Assembly (NCBI RefSeq): GCF_000423925.1
Contig: NZ_AUIX01000039.1
Span: 1-57,789 of the forward strand
Reading direction: 5' to 3'
DNA length: 57,789 nt
DNA from: Butyrivibrio sp. VCD2006
GTDB taxonomy: Bacteria > Bacillota > Clostridia > Lachnospirales > Lachnospiraceae
Shown piece by piece: positions 39,317 to 48,288 of the stretch. The position numbers and the translations under genes are program-made. Position 1 is the first letter of the stretch; each line of letters opens with the position of its first letter. The notes below the pieces were generated by a model. It was not told the origin of the DNA. It did no database searches and was given only the letters and a program-made list of their open reading frames with translations.

Positions 39317-42028
39317 TTATAAGTACTCTCTTATTTCTTCCTCTGTCCTTCTGACTTCATACCAAAAATCGTTAGCAGACATTCTTGTTGCTCCGGAGCC
39401 ATAGATAATTACCTGCTCAATGGCGTCGGAAGTAGCGACAGTGACACGATTTTTCTTACTGTATTCATGAGCGGTGCGCTCAATATACTGATCCGCGGTC
39501 TCGGCTTCTTTCGTGAAAACCACGTCGAGATTATGGTACTTGATGGCATGCTCGGTACCGCCGGGAACTCTGTAGGCGTCAAATACCAGTATTACAATCT
39601 CACTTCTATAGCCTTGGAAATTCACCAGAATATCCATGAGCTTGTCTCTTGCAGATTTCATATCATGCTCTGCGAGAGAGCGCAGCTCGTCATTTGAATA
39701 GATGATATTGTATCCATCCACAAGGAGATATGAGTCGGAAGGAGAGTACTCCTTCGGCGCACGATATTTCTTTGCGGGTGCTTTGTTTGCTGCAAGTCTT
39801 TTTCTTTCCTCATCAGCCTTGGCATCGTAGCGAGGCTTAACAGGTCCATAGGTCTTCTCAAAAATACTGTCAAGCTCCTGCATGGTCGCGTTGTAGGCTC
39901 TGGTGCGCTCTTCATAGGTAAGCTCAGCTTCCTTGCGCACATCCTCTGACCTAAAGCTCTGAAGGGATTCGCCAAGCCTTGAAAGATCTGTCTCAGCCGC
40001 GTCGCTACGCTGATCACCATCAGGAGTCCACCCTGTTTCCACATGCATATGATTTCTTACTTCATTCCAGGAAATAAGCGTTCCCGCGCCATGGGAGCAG
40101 AATACACTTCCTGTTGGCTGCTTGATATCACGCTCGGGATCGTAACCCTTTTCCTCTATGACAGCCTCTGCGTTATGGCAGGGCTCATAACCCCTAAGTG
40201 ACAGATTTATCCTGCCCTGTCCGTGAGTGTATGACAAAAGCTCACTGGCATAATCTGACAGCTCCGAGGCGGGAACAGAACCCGTTAAAACCGCACCTCC
40301 GTCAGGCAACATATCAGGAGGATTGGTGGTACCATTCATTTTCTGAATATCGCTAAGCGCTCTTCCCAGATTTTCGGAAGGCAGCTCTATGACAAAATTG
40401 AAAACGGGCTCAAGCAAAATGCTCTCAGCCATCATAAGACCCTGCCTTACAGCTCTCATGGTGGCTTCTCTGAAATCACCGCCCTCAGTGTGCTTAAGGT
40501 GGGATCTTCCGCCAATAACGGTGATTTTCATATCTGTGATTTCTGATCCTGTGAGGACACCGCGGATTTTAAATTCCTCGAGGTGTGAGAGAATCAGGTT
40601 TTGCCAATTGATCGCAAGATCATCAACGGGACAGTCCGCATCAAATGACAGACCGCTTCCGGGTTCTGTGGGAGTTAGCAGAAGATGTACCTCCGCATAG
40701 TGTCTTAGTGGCTCAAAATGTCCGACACCCTCGACTGTTGATTTTATTGTTTCTCTGTAAACTATGCTGCCGGGACCAAAGGCAATATCAAGTCCAAAGC
40801 GCTCAAGGCAGAGGTGCTTTAACACCTCCATCTGGACCTGTCCCATAACCTGTACAGAAATTTCTCCGGTATCATCATCCTTTGATACGGATAAAAGCGG
40901 TTCTTCCTCTGATAATTCCGATAGCTGACCGTATACCTTGAAGGCATCTGCGCCCTCGGGAAGAATTATCCTCGAAGAAAGGATGGGCTGTAAAATCTCA
41001 GTTACATCACCCTCAAGACTACCAAGTCCCTGACCTGCATGTGATGAATTCAAGCCGGTTATGGCAACTATTCTGCCGGCTTCTGCTTCCTGAAGAAGCT
41101 CATATTTTTCGCCAAAATAGACACGTATCTGATCGACCTTTTCATCATTCATGGTGCCTGCTGCGGCACCCTTTGACATGTCGGGCATCTTTAGGATGTC
41201 TCTTACGTGAAGAGTTCCGCCCATGATCTTTACCCAGGTGAGCCTTGTGCCGCTTGAGTCTCTTGAAATCTTGTAAACTCTTGCAGCAAATTCAGAAGGG
41301 TAGGATGGAGTCTTTGCAAAAATATCCACAAATCCCATAAGCTCATGAATGCCCTCCATTTTGAGCGCGCTTCCAAAAAGACAGGGAAATACCTTTCTAT
41401 CTGTAAAAAGCTTAGATATATCCTCTAAAGAAACAGGAGTGCCCTCTTCAAGGTATGCATTAAGAAGCGCATCGTCGCACACAGCGATCTCCTCCTGAAA
41501 AGCATCATCCGATAGTGCAGCTTCGGAAACACTCTGATCTTTTATAATTGATGAAAAATCTATTGAGTGAGGTGAAAGCCTCTTTTTAATGTCTGCAAGA
41601 ACAGCTTCCTTATCAGCTCCTGTCTGATCCATCTTGTTTACGAATATAACGACAGGTACCTCGTAGTGGGACAAGAGTCCAAACAGGGTCTGAACCTGTG
41701 ATGTGACTCCATCTGCGGCGCTTATCACAAGAACTGCAACGTCAAGAACCTTCATGGTACGCTCAGTCTCCGGCGCAAAGTCAGCGTGTCCCGGAGTGTC
41801 CAGAAGAGTTACATGAGTATTCTCTGAAAAATCCAGCTCAGCCTGCTTGGAAAAGATAGTTATTCCGCGGCTTCTTTCCAGTGAATAGGTGTCAAAAAAA
41901 GTATCTCCGTGATCAACTCTGCCGGATTTCCTTATGGCTCCCGAAAGGAAAAGTAATGCCTCGGAAAGCGTTGTCTTTCCTGCATCAACGTGAGCGTATA
42001 TTCCAATGTTTAAATGTTTTTTGTCCAT
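39317..42028 (-). CDS. TetM-like ribosome-associated GTPase fused to a YacP/NYN domain
   Basis: 903 aa. The N-terminal part (about 1-660) is an EF-G/TetM-type translation GTPase: P-loop AHVDAGKTT (12-20), switch SRGITI, DTPGHADF, NKMDQ. The C-terminal 150 residues (from YLLVDGYNIIYSN, about 750) form a YacP-like NYN ribonuclease domain with acidic residues in DGYN, VFDAYR, ETADQYIE and TSDAIEQ. A basic, helical linker (about 690-745) joins them. Tetracycline protection proteins have about 640 residues, so the fusion is the unusual part. It may rescue or cleave RNA on stalled ribosomes; tetracycline resistance cannot be assumed. The stop lies 6 bases from the composite repeat. Confidence 0.85.
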   Translation of the reverse strand: MDKKHLNIGIYAHVDAGKTTLSEALLFLSGAIRKSGRVDHGDTFFDTYSLERSRGITIFSKQAELDFSENTHVTLLDTPGHADFAPETERTMKVLDVAVLVISAADGVTSQVQTLFGLLSHYEVPVVIFVNKMDQTGADKEAVLADIKKRLSPHSIDFSSIIKDQSVSEAALSDDAFQEEIAVCDDALLNAYLEEGTPVSLEDISKLFTDRKVFPCLFGSALKMEGIHELMGFVDIFAKTPSYPSEFAARVYKISRDSSGTRLTWVKIMGGTLHVRDILKMPDMSKGAAAGTMNDEKVDQIRVYFGEKYELLQEAEAGRIVAITGLNSSHAGQGLGSLEGDVTEILQPILSSRIILPEGADAFKVYGQLSELSEEEPLLSVSKDDDTGEISVQVMGQVQMEVLKHLCLERFGLDIAFGPGSIVYRETIKSTVEGVGHFEPLRHYAEVHLLLTPTEPGSGLSFDADCPVDDLAINWQNLILSHLEEFKIRGVLTGSEITDMKITVIGGRSHLKHTEGGDFREATMRAVRQGLMMAESILLEPVFNFVIELPSENLGRALSDIQKMNGTTNPPDMLPDGGAVLTGSVPASELSDYASELLSYTHGQGRINLSLRGYEPCHNAEAVIEEKGYDPERDIKQPTGSVFCSHGAGTLISWNEVRNHMHVETGWTPDGDQRSDAAETDLSRLGESLQSFRSEDVRKEAELTYEERTRAYNATMQELDSIFEKTYGPVKPRYDAKADEERKRLAANKAPAKKYRAPKEYSPSDSYLLVDGYNIIYSNDELRSLAEHDMKSARDKLMDILVNFQGYRSEIVILVFDAYRVPGGTEHAIKYHNLDVVFTKEAETADQYIERTAHEYSKKNRVTVATSDAIEQVIIYGSGATRMSANDFWYEVRRTEEEIREYL

Positions 42029-42189
42029 GATATATAAATGATTCAGAAAGTAGCGTACTTACTCTGAAAATTCCAATCTAAAGATTTTGCACAATGTTGT
42101 TTAATTATACAATGAAATAGGAGTAAGGAATAGGATTTCTTAAATGTCAAAACGGGAATTTGTTCTATTTCGGCATAGAAAGTAAGAAG

Positions 42190-42257
42190 TAAGCCTATCC
42201 GGTGCCCTAGAGACAAAGGCCTTTGAATATATCCGGAAGAGACCGAGGCTTAGTTAC
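42190..42257. ncRNA. Candidate structured RNA or leader of unknown class
   Basis: In the 310-bp gap 42029-42338. TAAGCCT (42190-42196) pairs with AGGCTTA (42236-42242), extended by CGGT/ACCG across a 3-base bulge. GCCC inside the loop (42204-42207) can pair with GGGC outside (42253-42256), a pseudoknot topology. On the minus strand it would lie upstream of the TetM-NYN gene. It matches no riboswitch consensus I know. The rest of the gap shows only a possible TATAAT on the minus strand near 42108. Confidence 0.3.
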
Positions 42258-42301
42258 CTTTCGGGCATGGGAGTTTTGGTAATATTACCAGAAACAGACA
42301 C

Positions 42302-42333
42302 AAAAAAGGAACTGCAATCTCTTACAGTTCCTT
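42302..42333 (-). terminator. Terminator of tRNA-Pro
   Basis: On the minus strand AAGGAACTG pairs with CAGTTCCTT, followed by a T run. Confidence 0.85.
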
Positions 42334-42338
42334 AGTAG

Positions 42339-42412
42339 TCGGAGTGGCGGGACTCGAACTCGCGGCCTCTACCTCCCTAAGATAGCGCGCTAACCAACTG
42401 CGCTACACCCCG
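42339..42412 (-). tRNA. tRNA-Pro (anticodon AGG)
   Basis: A 74-nt cloverleaf on the minus strand. Acceptor CGGGGTG pairs with CACTCCG (one G-T), discriminator A. The anticodon loop TTAGGGA is closed by CTATC/GGTAG and gives anticodon AGG (plus-strand 42376-42378). The first base pair C1-G72 is typical of tRNA-Pro. The T stem has one A-C mismatch. A34 would need deamination to inosine to read CCU, CCC and CCA. Confidence 0.9.
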
Positions 42413-42594
42413 GCGACAAGTGGTATAATAACATGGTACGGAAACAAAAGCAACAACTTTTTTAAAAAAATTTTTGATGTCTGTAAAAAAATATAAAACA
42501 ATGTGATGTTTTCGCGGTTTGTACCACATATTTTTGTGGCATATATTTGCCCATGCACGTATAATTAACTTTAATATATTTTGGGGAGATGAGT

Positions 42595-43896
42595 ATGAAA
42601 AAAGAATTTTTAGGCAGACGATGTCGTCTGTTTTCAGCTATTCTTGTGGCAACACTTACATTATCTACTGGTATGACAGATTCTTTTGCACTAACTGTAA
42701 GAGCTGATGATACAGTTAAGGTAACAGTGGATAAGGTGATTCCTAAGCCTGTTATTTCAGAAGTTAGTAATGATTATAAAGGCCTTCTTGTGACCTGGAA
42801 GGAAGCGGAAGGGGCAAACGGCTATCTTCTTTTCAGAAGACTTAAGTCATCCGCACCCTGGGAGCAGATCGCAGATCTTCCCAAGGAGACTCTTTCCTTT
42901 ATTGATGAGGATGCCATGAAGGAAGGCGGCATTTACACATATATGGTCCGCGCCTATGATGGTACTATTGTTTCTGAGGATTCTGCTCCTAAGACTGTGA
43001 CAAGATTTCCTGTGTCAAAGGTTAATGTCAAAGTAAAATATGCCCAGAAATCAGCCAGGAACATGCAGAAGATGATCAATGACTTCAGGCTTTCAAATGA
43101 GGCATGGGAGTGGAATGCGACCAATACTCAGCAGATTAGCATCCAGGGACTTACTAAGCTGGCCTACGACTACAAACTGGAAAAAATAGCAATGACCAGG
43201 GTTGCTGAGATAGCGCTCAAGTTCAGCCATGAGAGACCCTGCGGAACGGATTGTTTTAGTGCGTTTTCCGAGGCGGGTTACAAGTATACATATGCAGGCG
43301 AGAATATCGCTTATGGGTACAAGACGGCTAAGGCTGCCTTTGAAGCCTTTAAAGAAACAAATGAAAAATACGCAGGACAGGGCCATCGCAGAAACATGCT
43401 AAGCACCAATTACAATGTATGTGCGATAGGACACGCCAAGATAAACGGAGTTCATTACTGGGTTCAGCTTTTTGCAAATACTGAGGATGATTCCGATTAT
43501 TCCAAGACAATAAGCACTACGAAAAAAGTCACAATGTATGTGGCTTCGGATGACCTTGCAACTTATAAGAAGACCCTTAAGGAGCTTGGTGCCAAGGTAA
43601 AGGACTATGCCCCGAGGAAGACATCCTTTGTTGATGCTGTGGCAGGACAGCGGAAGGTGAAGCTTGTCTACAACAAGGCGATCGGTGCCTCTGGCTATGA
43701 GATATACAGATCGAATAAGAAAAAGGGCGGCTATAAGAAGATAGCTACTATCAATAATCAGTATAAGCTTGAATATATGGATAAAAAGCTTTCACGGAAA
43801 AAGAAATACTATTATTATATTATTCCGTTTAGAACCGCCCATGACGACAAAATATACGGAAAAAAATCAGAAGTGAAAATGGTCAAGACTAATTGA
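42595..43896 (+). CDS. Secreted CAP/SCP-domain protein with flanking Fn3-like modules
   Basis: 433 aa. Signal peptide about 1-38. A fibronectin-III-like module (about 48-130, VTWKEAEGANGYLLFRRLK) precedes the CAP domain (about 150-300) with FSHERPCGTDCFSAF, AGENIAYG, GHRRNMLSTNYNVCAIGHA and HYWVQLFA. A second Fn3-like module with basic residues closes it (VKLVYNKAIGASGYEIYRS). CAP proteins of bacteria are secreted and bind or modify surface components; the activity is not established. ATG 42595 has GGGGAG 6 bases upstream. It precedes cysE but with separate function. Confidence 0.82.
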   Translation: MKKEFLGRRCRLFSAILVATLTLSTGMTDSFALTVRADDTVKVTVDKVIPKPVISEVSNDYKGLLVTWKEAEGANGYLLFRRLKSSAPWEQIADLPKETLSFIDEDAMKEGGIYTYMVRAYDGTIVSEDSAPKTVTRFPVSKVNVKVKYAQKSARNMQKMINDFRLSNEAWEWNATNTQQISIQGLTKLAYDYKLEKIAMTRVAEIALKFSHERPCGTDCFSAFSEAGYKYTYAGENIAYGYKTAKAAFEAFKETNEKYAGQGHRRNMLSTNYNVCAIGHAKINGVHYWVQLFANTEDDSDYSKTISTTKKVTMYVASDDLATYKKTLKELGAKVKDYAPRKTSFVDAVAGQRKVKLVYNKAIGASGYEIYRSNKKKGGYKKIATINNQYKLEYMDKKLSRKKKYYYYIIPFRTAHDDKIYGKKSEVKMVKTN

Positions 43897-43928
43897 TCTT
43901 ACAATGTGAAGGAATAGGAGATTTAAAG

Positions 43929-44855
43929 ATGGATATCGGAGAGCGCCAGAATCTTAAGACTGAGATTGAGGGGATAGTAAACCTCATAATTGATGATTAT
44001 AACAAAGGCAGAGATGTCGACCAGATGGACATTTATAACCAGCCCGACAGGGATGTGGTTATTGATATTGTAAAAAAGCTGACGAAAGTGCTTTACCCCG
44101 GTTATTTCAGGGACAAAACCTTCAGAAGCTATAACGATGCCAACAGAGTTGCGGTAATAATTGAGGATGCGATTTACAATCTTCAGAAGCAGGTGGCAAT
44201 AGCCTTCAGGCATGGTGGCGGCTATGAAAATGCATCTGACGAAACTCTGACATGCGGGGCAAGATGCATCACGCATGAGTTTTTCAAAAAGATACCTGAG
44301 ATCAGAGCCCTGATAGATACGGACCTTCAGGCAACCTTCGACGGAGACCCTGCAGCATTCAGCAAAGAGGAAATAATTCTTTCTTATCCGGGACTTCGTG
44401 CGACAGCCATAAACAGAATGGCTCATGAGCTGTATCTTCTTAAGGTGCCGCTTATTCCCAGAATAATGACTGAGTATGCACACTCTGTCACCGGAATTGA
44501 TATACATCCCGGTGCTACCATTGGAAAATATTTCATGATAGATCATGGAACTGGCATAGTTATTGGTGAGACGACTATCATCGGTGAACATGTTAAGGTT
44601 TATCAGGGTGTTACCATAGGTGCGCTTTCAACAAGAGGCGGACAGGCCCTTAAGGGAGCAAAGAGACACCCCACCATCGAGGACAATGTCACAATTTATG
44701 CCGGAGCGTCAATACTTGGTGGAGAGACAGTTATAGGCCATGATTCAGTTGTGGGATCCAATGCCTTCCTCACATCCTCCATTGCACCCGGAACAAGAGT
44801 AAGCATTAAAAATCAGGAGCTTCAGATCAATACCGGTGGACGAAGCGATTTTTGA
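43929..44855 (+). CDS. cysE: Serine O-acetyltransferase
   Basis: Acetyl-CoA plus L-serine gives O-acetylserine, the precursor of cysteine. 308 aa. A helical N-terminal half (about 1-185) leads into the left-handed beta-helix hexapeptide domain: GIDIHPGATIGKYFMIDHGT (catalytic His), IGEHVKVYQGVTIGA, ILGGETVIGHDSVVG. The tail QINTGGRSDF differs from the E. coli end. The start at 43929 follows AATAGGAG; an upstream TTG-led extension overlaps the previous gene and is rejected. Confidence 0.92.
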   Translation: MDIGERQNLKTEIEGIVNLIIDDYNKGRDVDQMDIYNQPDRDVVIDIVKKLTKVLYPGYFRDKTFRSYNDANRVAVIIEDAIYNLQKQVAIAFRHGGGYENASDETLTCGARCITHEFFKKIPEIRALIDTDLQATFDGDPAAFSKEEIILSYPGLRATAINRMAHELYLLKVPLIPRIMTEYAHSVTGIDIHPGATIGKYFMIDHGTGIVIGETTIIGEHVKVYQGVTIGALSTRGGQALKGAKRHPTIEDNVTIYAGASILGGETVIGHDSVVGSNAFLTSSIAPGTRVSIKNQELQINTGGRSDF

Positions 44856-44868
44856 TCTTTTAACAAAT

Positions 44869-44921
44869 AAACTTCTCACGCTAATGATATTTTCATAATG
44901 TGTGAGAAGTTTCTTTTTTTA
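44869..44921 (+). terminator. Terminator of cysE
   Basis: AAACTTCTCAC (44869-44879) pairs with GTGAGAAGTTT (44902-44912), followed by CTTTTTTT. Confidence 0.9.
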
Positions 44922-45004
44922 TCTAAAGAATCTCATCAGGTTGTCCGAAATAGATGATGTAGGTAAAGATTGCGTAATTCTGTTTATATGAAAGCGGTGA
45001 GATT

Positions 45005-46327
45005 ATGATGAGATCATTGTGGTCCGGAGTTGCCGGACTTAAGACACATCAGATACAAATGGACGTAATCGGTAACAACGTAGCCAACGTTAATACCACT
45101 TCATACAAAGCTCAGAAGACAACCTTCGGTGACCTTTTATATCAGAATGCGAGAAGGGCAGCTCCGCCTTCAAATGTCAGAGGCGGAACAAATGCAAAGC
45201 AGGTCGGACTTGGTGCCAAGACATCGTCTATAATGACCAACATAGCTAAGCAGGGCTCTATCCAGCAGACGGATTACGCATTGGATCTAAGTATCACCGG
45301 AGATTCATTTTTTGTAATAGAAAATGAGCGCGGAGAGATGAACTATACAAGAGATGGTTCATTTACAGTGGACGCTGAAGGATATTTGGTAACAAGATCT
45401 GACGGTTACTATGTCAGAGGATCAATTGCCGAGGGCGGAGAAGCAGCCGGAACATCAAGAATCCAGGTACTTCCCATCGATGATGAAGGCAATATGGAAA
45501 AGATGGCCGGCGAAGCTACAACCTACGCCAGAATCACCGGAAATATCAGTAAGACAGACAGCCTTCTTAGCTCCGATGCCGGAAGAAAGGTCGATCTTGA
45601 GTTCTATGGAACTGATGGGAAAACCTATACCGTAAGACTTGCCTTTACTGATGCGGGAGATGATAACCCCACAACATATCAGGCTAAGATCACCGGAATC
45701 ATGGATCAGAATCATAACTTTATCGAAGGCGGTGTGCCTGAAGATACAGTTGTCAACCTGACCTATGATGTTACAAACGGAAAATTCGTTTCAGCGAACG
45801 GGAATGCTAATGGTATCTATGATCTCACCTTTGAGGGAGATGCTGCTGTGGCCGGTGGATTCTCACTTGATTTCTCGGGTACCACCAATTATGCACCGCT
45901 AAACGGAGCATCAACCTCAGCACTTGCTGCATACAGAGGCGATATGGAAGGCAATGGCGAAGGTTACCCTGAGGGCGATATGAACGGCGTTGCAATTGGC
46001 AGAGACGGTACTATCACCAGACTTTACAGTAACGGTCAGAACAGATTTGCAGGAAAAATCGTTGTTGCAGAGTTTGCCAATGTAACAGGACTTAACAAAG
46101 AAGGTCAGAATCTCTACGCAGTAACATCGAACTCTGGACCTGCACAGATGATGTACGTTGAGGATGACGGAGGCTACATCAGCTCAGGAACACTGGAAAT
46201 GAGTAACGTGGATCTGTCCGGAGAGTTCACGGATATGATTATTACTCAGCGTGGTTTCCAGGCTAACAGCCGAGTTATCACAGTTTCCGATACTCTTCTT
46301 GATGAGCTGAGACAACTTAAGAGATAA
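45005..46327 (+). CDS. flgE: Flagellar hook protein
   Basis: 440 aa. The N-terminal flagellar rod/hook motif is LWSGVAGLKTHQIQMDVIGN with NVANVNTTSYK, and the C-terminal coil is SNVDLSGEFTDMIITQRGFQ. The middle carries hook beta domains. Length and ends fit FlgE better than FlgF/FlgG (about 250 aa). It forms the extracellular joint between rod and filament after export by the flagellar secretion system. It stands alone here with its own terminator, whereas flgE is usually inside a large operon. GCGGTGAG is the ribosome site. Confidence 0.88.
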   Translation: MMRSLWSGVAGLKTHQIQMDVIGNNVANVNTTSYKAQKTTFGDLLYQNARRAAPPSNVRGGTNAKQVGLGAKTSSIMTNIAKQGSIQQTDYALDLSITGDSFFVIENERGEMNYTRDGSFTVDAEGYLVTRSDGYYVRGSIAEGGEAAGTSRIQVLPIDDEGNMEKMAGEATTYARITGNISKTDSLLSSDAGRKVDLEFYGTDGKTYTVRLAFTDAGDDNPTTYQAKITGIMDQNHNFIEGGVPEDTVVNLTYDVTNGKFVSANGNANGIYDLTFEGDAAVAGGFSLDFSGTTNYAPLNGASTSALAAYRGDMEGNGEGYPEGDMNGVAIGRDGTITRLYSNGQNRFAGKIVVAEFANVTGLNKEGQNLYAVTSNSGPAQMMYVEDDGGYISSGTLEMSNVDLSGEFTDMIITQRGFQANSRVITVSDTLLDELRQLKR

Positions 46328-46351
46328 CTTTTTATACAATAGTGCTTAGAT

Positions 46352-46399
46352 AATACCCGTGATAAGAGGAAAATAGGGAACCTTATCACGGGTATTTCT
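46352..46399 (+). terminator. Terminator of flgE
   Basis: AATACCCGTGATAAG (46352-46366) pairs perfectly with CTTATCACGGGTATT (46382-46396), followed by TCTT. Confidence 0.85.
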
Positions 46400-46578
46400 T
46401 ATTGAGTTAAAATAATTATTTTGTATAACGATTATTCCCGAGCGGTATTTTATCCTGTGAAAATCAAATAGCGTCTACCATTTTTCCAAATATTCGTTCA
46501 AGAATTATGTAATAAAATTAGTGCTTTGAACCGAAATATATAGTACAATAATAGTGAAGAAGATGAATTTTGCGACAA

Positions 46579-46605
46579 TTAGCACTCAGTACTAGACAGT
46601 GCTAA
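46579..46605 (+). promoter_or_regulatory. CIRCE-like HrcA operator
   Basis: TTAGCACTC (46579-46587), nine bases, CAGTGCTAA (46597-46605). The CIRCE consensus is TTAGCACTC-N9-GAGTGCTAA, so there is one mismatch. It overlaps the -35 of the mecA promoter, a typical repressor position. Confidence 0.82.
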
Positions 46606-46621
46606 TAACGTGTGATACAAT
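46593..46621 (+). promoter_or_regulatory. Promoter of mecA
   Basis: TAGACA (46593-46598), 17-base spacer, TACAAT (46616-46621). The -35 lies within the CIRCE right half. A second TACAAT at 46544-46549 has only a poor -35. The remaining part of 46400-46540 is AT-rich with no other site seen. Confidence 0.55.
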
Positions 46622-46669
46622 CTTTTAACATAGCAATTCATTTTTCGTAGGGAAAGGAGATGAGGCTAT

Positions 46670-47437
46670 ATGGTAATCGTTAAAATGAATAATACGACTG
46701 TAGAGTGCAGCATCGCTGCATCAGAACTTCGTGAAATCGGCCTCACCCCTGAAGCAATCATGAATGGAGAGAAGAGATCCGTTCCGTTTATGGCGCAGCT
46801 AAACAGGGAAGTTGGCGAGCAGCTAGGATTTAATCCCGAGACAGAAGTACTCATGATGAGTAAGAACATGATGGTTGACGGCAGTGTTCGAATCTTTGCG
46901 ATCAAGATGTCCAATGAAGATATTCAGAAATCTGCCGACAGAATACGCGGATCGGCTGAGGCGATTTTAAGAGAGATGACTCAGGAGAGAGTTGATTCCA
47001 TCAAGGCTAAGACAGGATACGACAAGGGACAGGCTCTCAATGAGATGATCGGACATGTTTCAGAGCTTATAGAGCAGATATATGACCAGGATGAAGAGCA
47101 GGATCCTCAGATCGAGGCGATGGCTAAACCGATAGTTAATACAGAGAAGTACATGGCCAGGTTTAAGGATTTGAATTCCGCGGCAAGATTTGCCAAGGTT
47201 TCATTCAGCCTTCCTATCACAGCATCGAAGCTTTATAAGGAAAATGAGGAGTATTATCTGACACTTGTACTTGAGCCTGATACTGAGAATACTGTTTATG
47301 ACCTTAGAAGATGCGGACTGGAATATGCCGAGGAGCTTATGATGAATTCCCCCGAGCAGACACACATTGAAGAAACAGCTAAATGTATAATCAAGGAGGA
47401 TGCACTCCTTCACTTAAAGGAAATGATCGCTAAATAA
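46670..47437 (+). CDS. mecA: MecA-like ClpC adaptor protein
   Basis: 255 aa. The N-terminal domain (about 1-85) reads like MecA (ECSIAASELREIGLTPEAIM), which captures substrates. The acidic linker (about 125-150, DQDEEQDPQIEAM) is typical. The C-terminal domain (FKDLNSAARFAKVSFSLP, LYKENEEYYLTLVLEPD, and IIKEDALLHL) should bind ClpC to trigger proteolysis. Divergent from Bacillus MecA, so targets are unknown. Heat-shock control through HrcA is suggested by the CIRCE-like operator. The next gene starts 3 bases after its stop. Confidence 0.78.
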   Translation: MVIVKMNNTTVECSIAASELREIGLTPEAIMNGEKRSVPFMAQLNREVGEQLGFNPETEVLMMSKNMMVDGSVRIFAIKMSNEDIQKSADRIRGSAEAILREMTQERVDSIKAKTGYDKGQALNEMIGHVSELIEQIYDQDEEQDPQIEAMAKPIVNTEKYMARFKDLNSAARFAKVSFSLPITASKLYKENEEYYLTLVLEPDTENTVYDLRRCGLEYAEELMMNSPEQTHIEETAKCIIKEDALLHLKEMIAK

Positions 47438-47439
47438 CC

Positions 47440-48258
47440 ATGAATGTGACAGTATACGATTTTACGGGAATCTATGAGAACGAGAGCTTTGACTTTTATA
47501 AAAAAGAGGGCGCTCGTTCTCTTTTTTGCTCCTTGAAGGATATAAGCGGAACCAACTGCATATGTGATGACTATGCCTTTGAGGAGATAAGAGGCAGGAT
47601 TAAGGCCTGTGAATCAGAGGGTGAATGGACTATTGGAAAAGAGCCTGCGATTCGTTTTTTTGACAATGGCAATTATCACTATATGTCCAGAATCCTGATG
47701 GAGGACCTTTGTGAAAAGGACAGGGTAGATGGTACCGGTGAGAGCGGTGGCTTTGACCTCATCGTTTTTGATCACCATCCCGACATGAAGTGGACCTCCT
47801 TTGGAGAGATACTTTCCTGCGGATGCTGGGTGCTTCGCGCACTTAAGGATATTCCGGGGATTTCTAATGTGTACATTGTTGGAGCAGATAGTAAGCTCAT
47901 GGAGGAAGCCTATCAGGATAATCCTGAGGTAAGAGACAGGGTATTCTATTTTGAGGATTTTTCAGCTCTTAAGGAGGAACTTCAAAAAGCCGGGAAGGAT
48001 GCTGCAAAAAAGGTTTACATTTCGGTGGATAAGGATGTGCTTTCAAGGGATGAACTTCTGACAAACTGGGATCAGGGTGATATGAGCCTTGAGGAGCTAA
48101 AGGATGCTCTGATTTTTATTAAAGAATATTATGGTGACAATATCCTGGCGGTCGATGTATGTGGAGAGTGCGATGTTGATGCCCCGGAAGCCTTTGGCTC
48201 TCTTGGATTTGAGGCCGGTAACAGGATAAATGATTGTATCCTTTCTGTTTTTTCTTGA
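47440..48258 (+). CDS. Arginase-fold (ureohydrolase-like) protein
   Basis: 272 aa. Metal motifs of the ureohydrolase superfamily are seen as FDHHPDMKW (about residues 110-118, equivalent to DAHxD) and YISVDKDVLS (about 203, equivalent to SxDxDxxDP but without the Pro). DVCGECDVDAP near the C-terminus supplies the last acidic site. The N-terminal GGDHS-type motif is not obvious. It may be a guanidino-compound hydrolase or deacetylase-like enzyme. There is no own ribosome site; translation is coupled to mecA. Confidence 0.68.
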   Translation: MNVTVYDFTGIYENESFDFYKKEGARSLFCSLKDISGTNCICDDYAFEEIRGRIKACESEGEWTIGKEPAIRFFDNGNYHYMSRILMEDLCEKDRVDGTGESGGFDLIVFDHHPDMKWTSFGEILSCGCWVLRALKDIPGISNVYIVGADSKLMEEAYQDNPEVRDRVFYFEDFSALKEELQKAGKDAAKKVYISVDKDVLSRDELLTNWDQGDMSLEELKDALIFIKEYYGDNILAVDVCGECDVDAPEAFGSLGFEAGNRINDCILSVFS

Positions 48259-48288
48259 AACTTTATATTTTTTTTATCGTTAATAAAG

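Noticed and set aside
39317..42028. Calling the TetM-like gene a tetracycline resistance determinant
   Set aside because: The fusion with an NYN domain and divergence of the GTPase make a housekeeping or defence role as likely; sequence alone does not show resistance.
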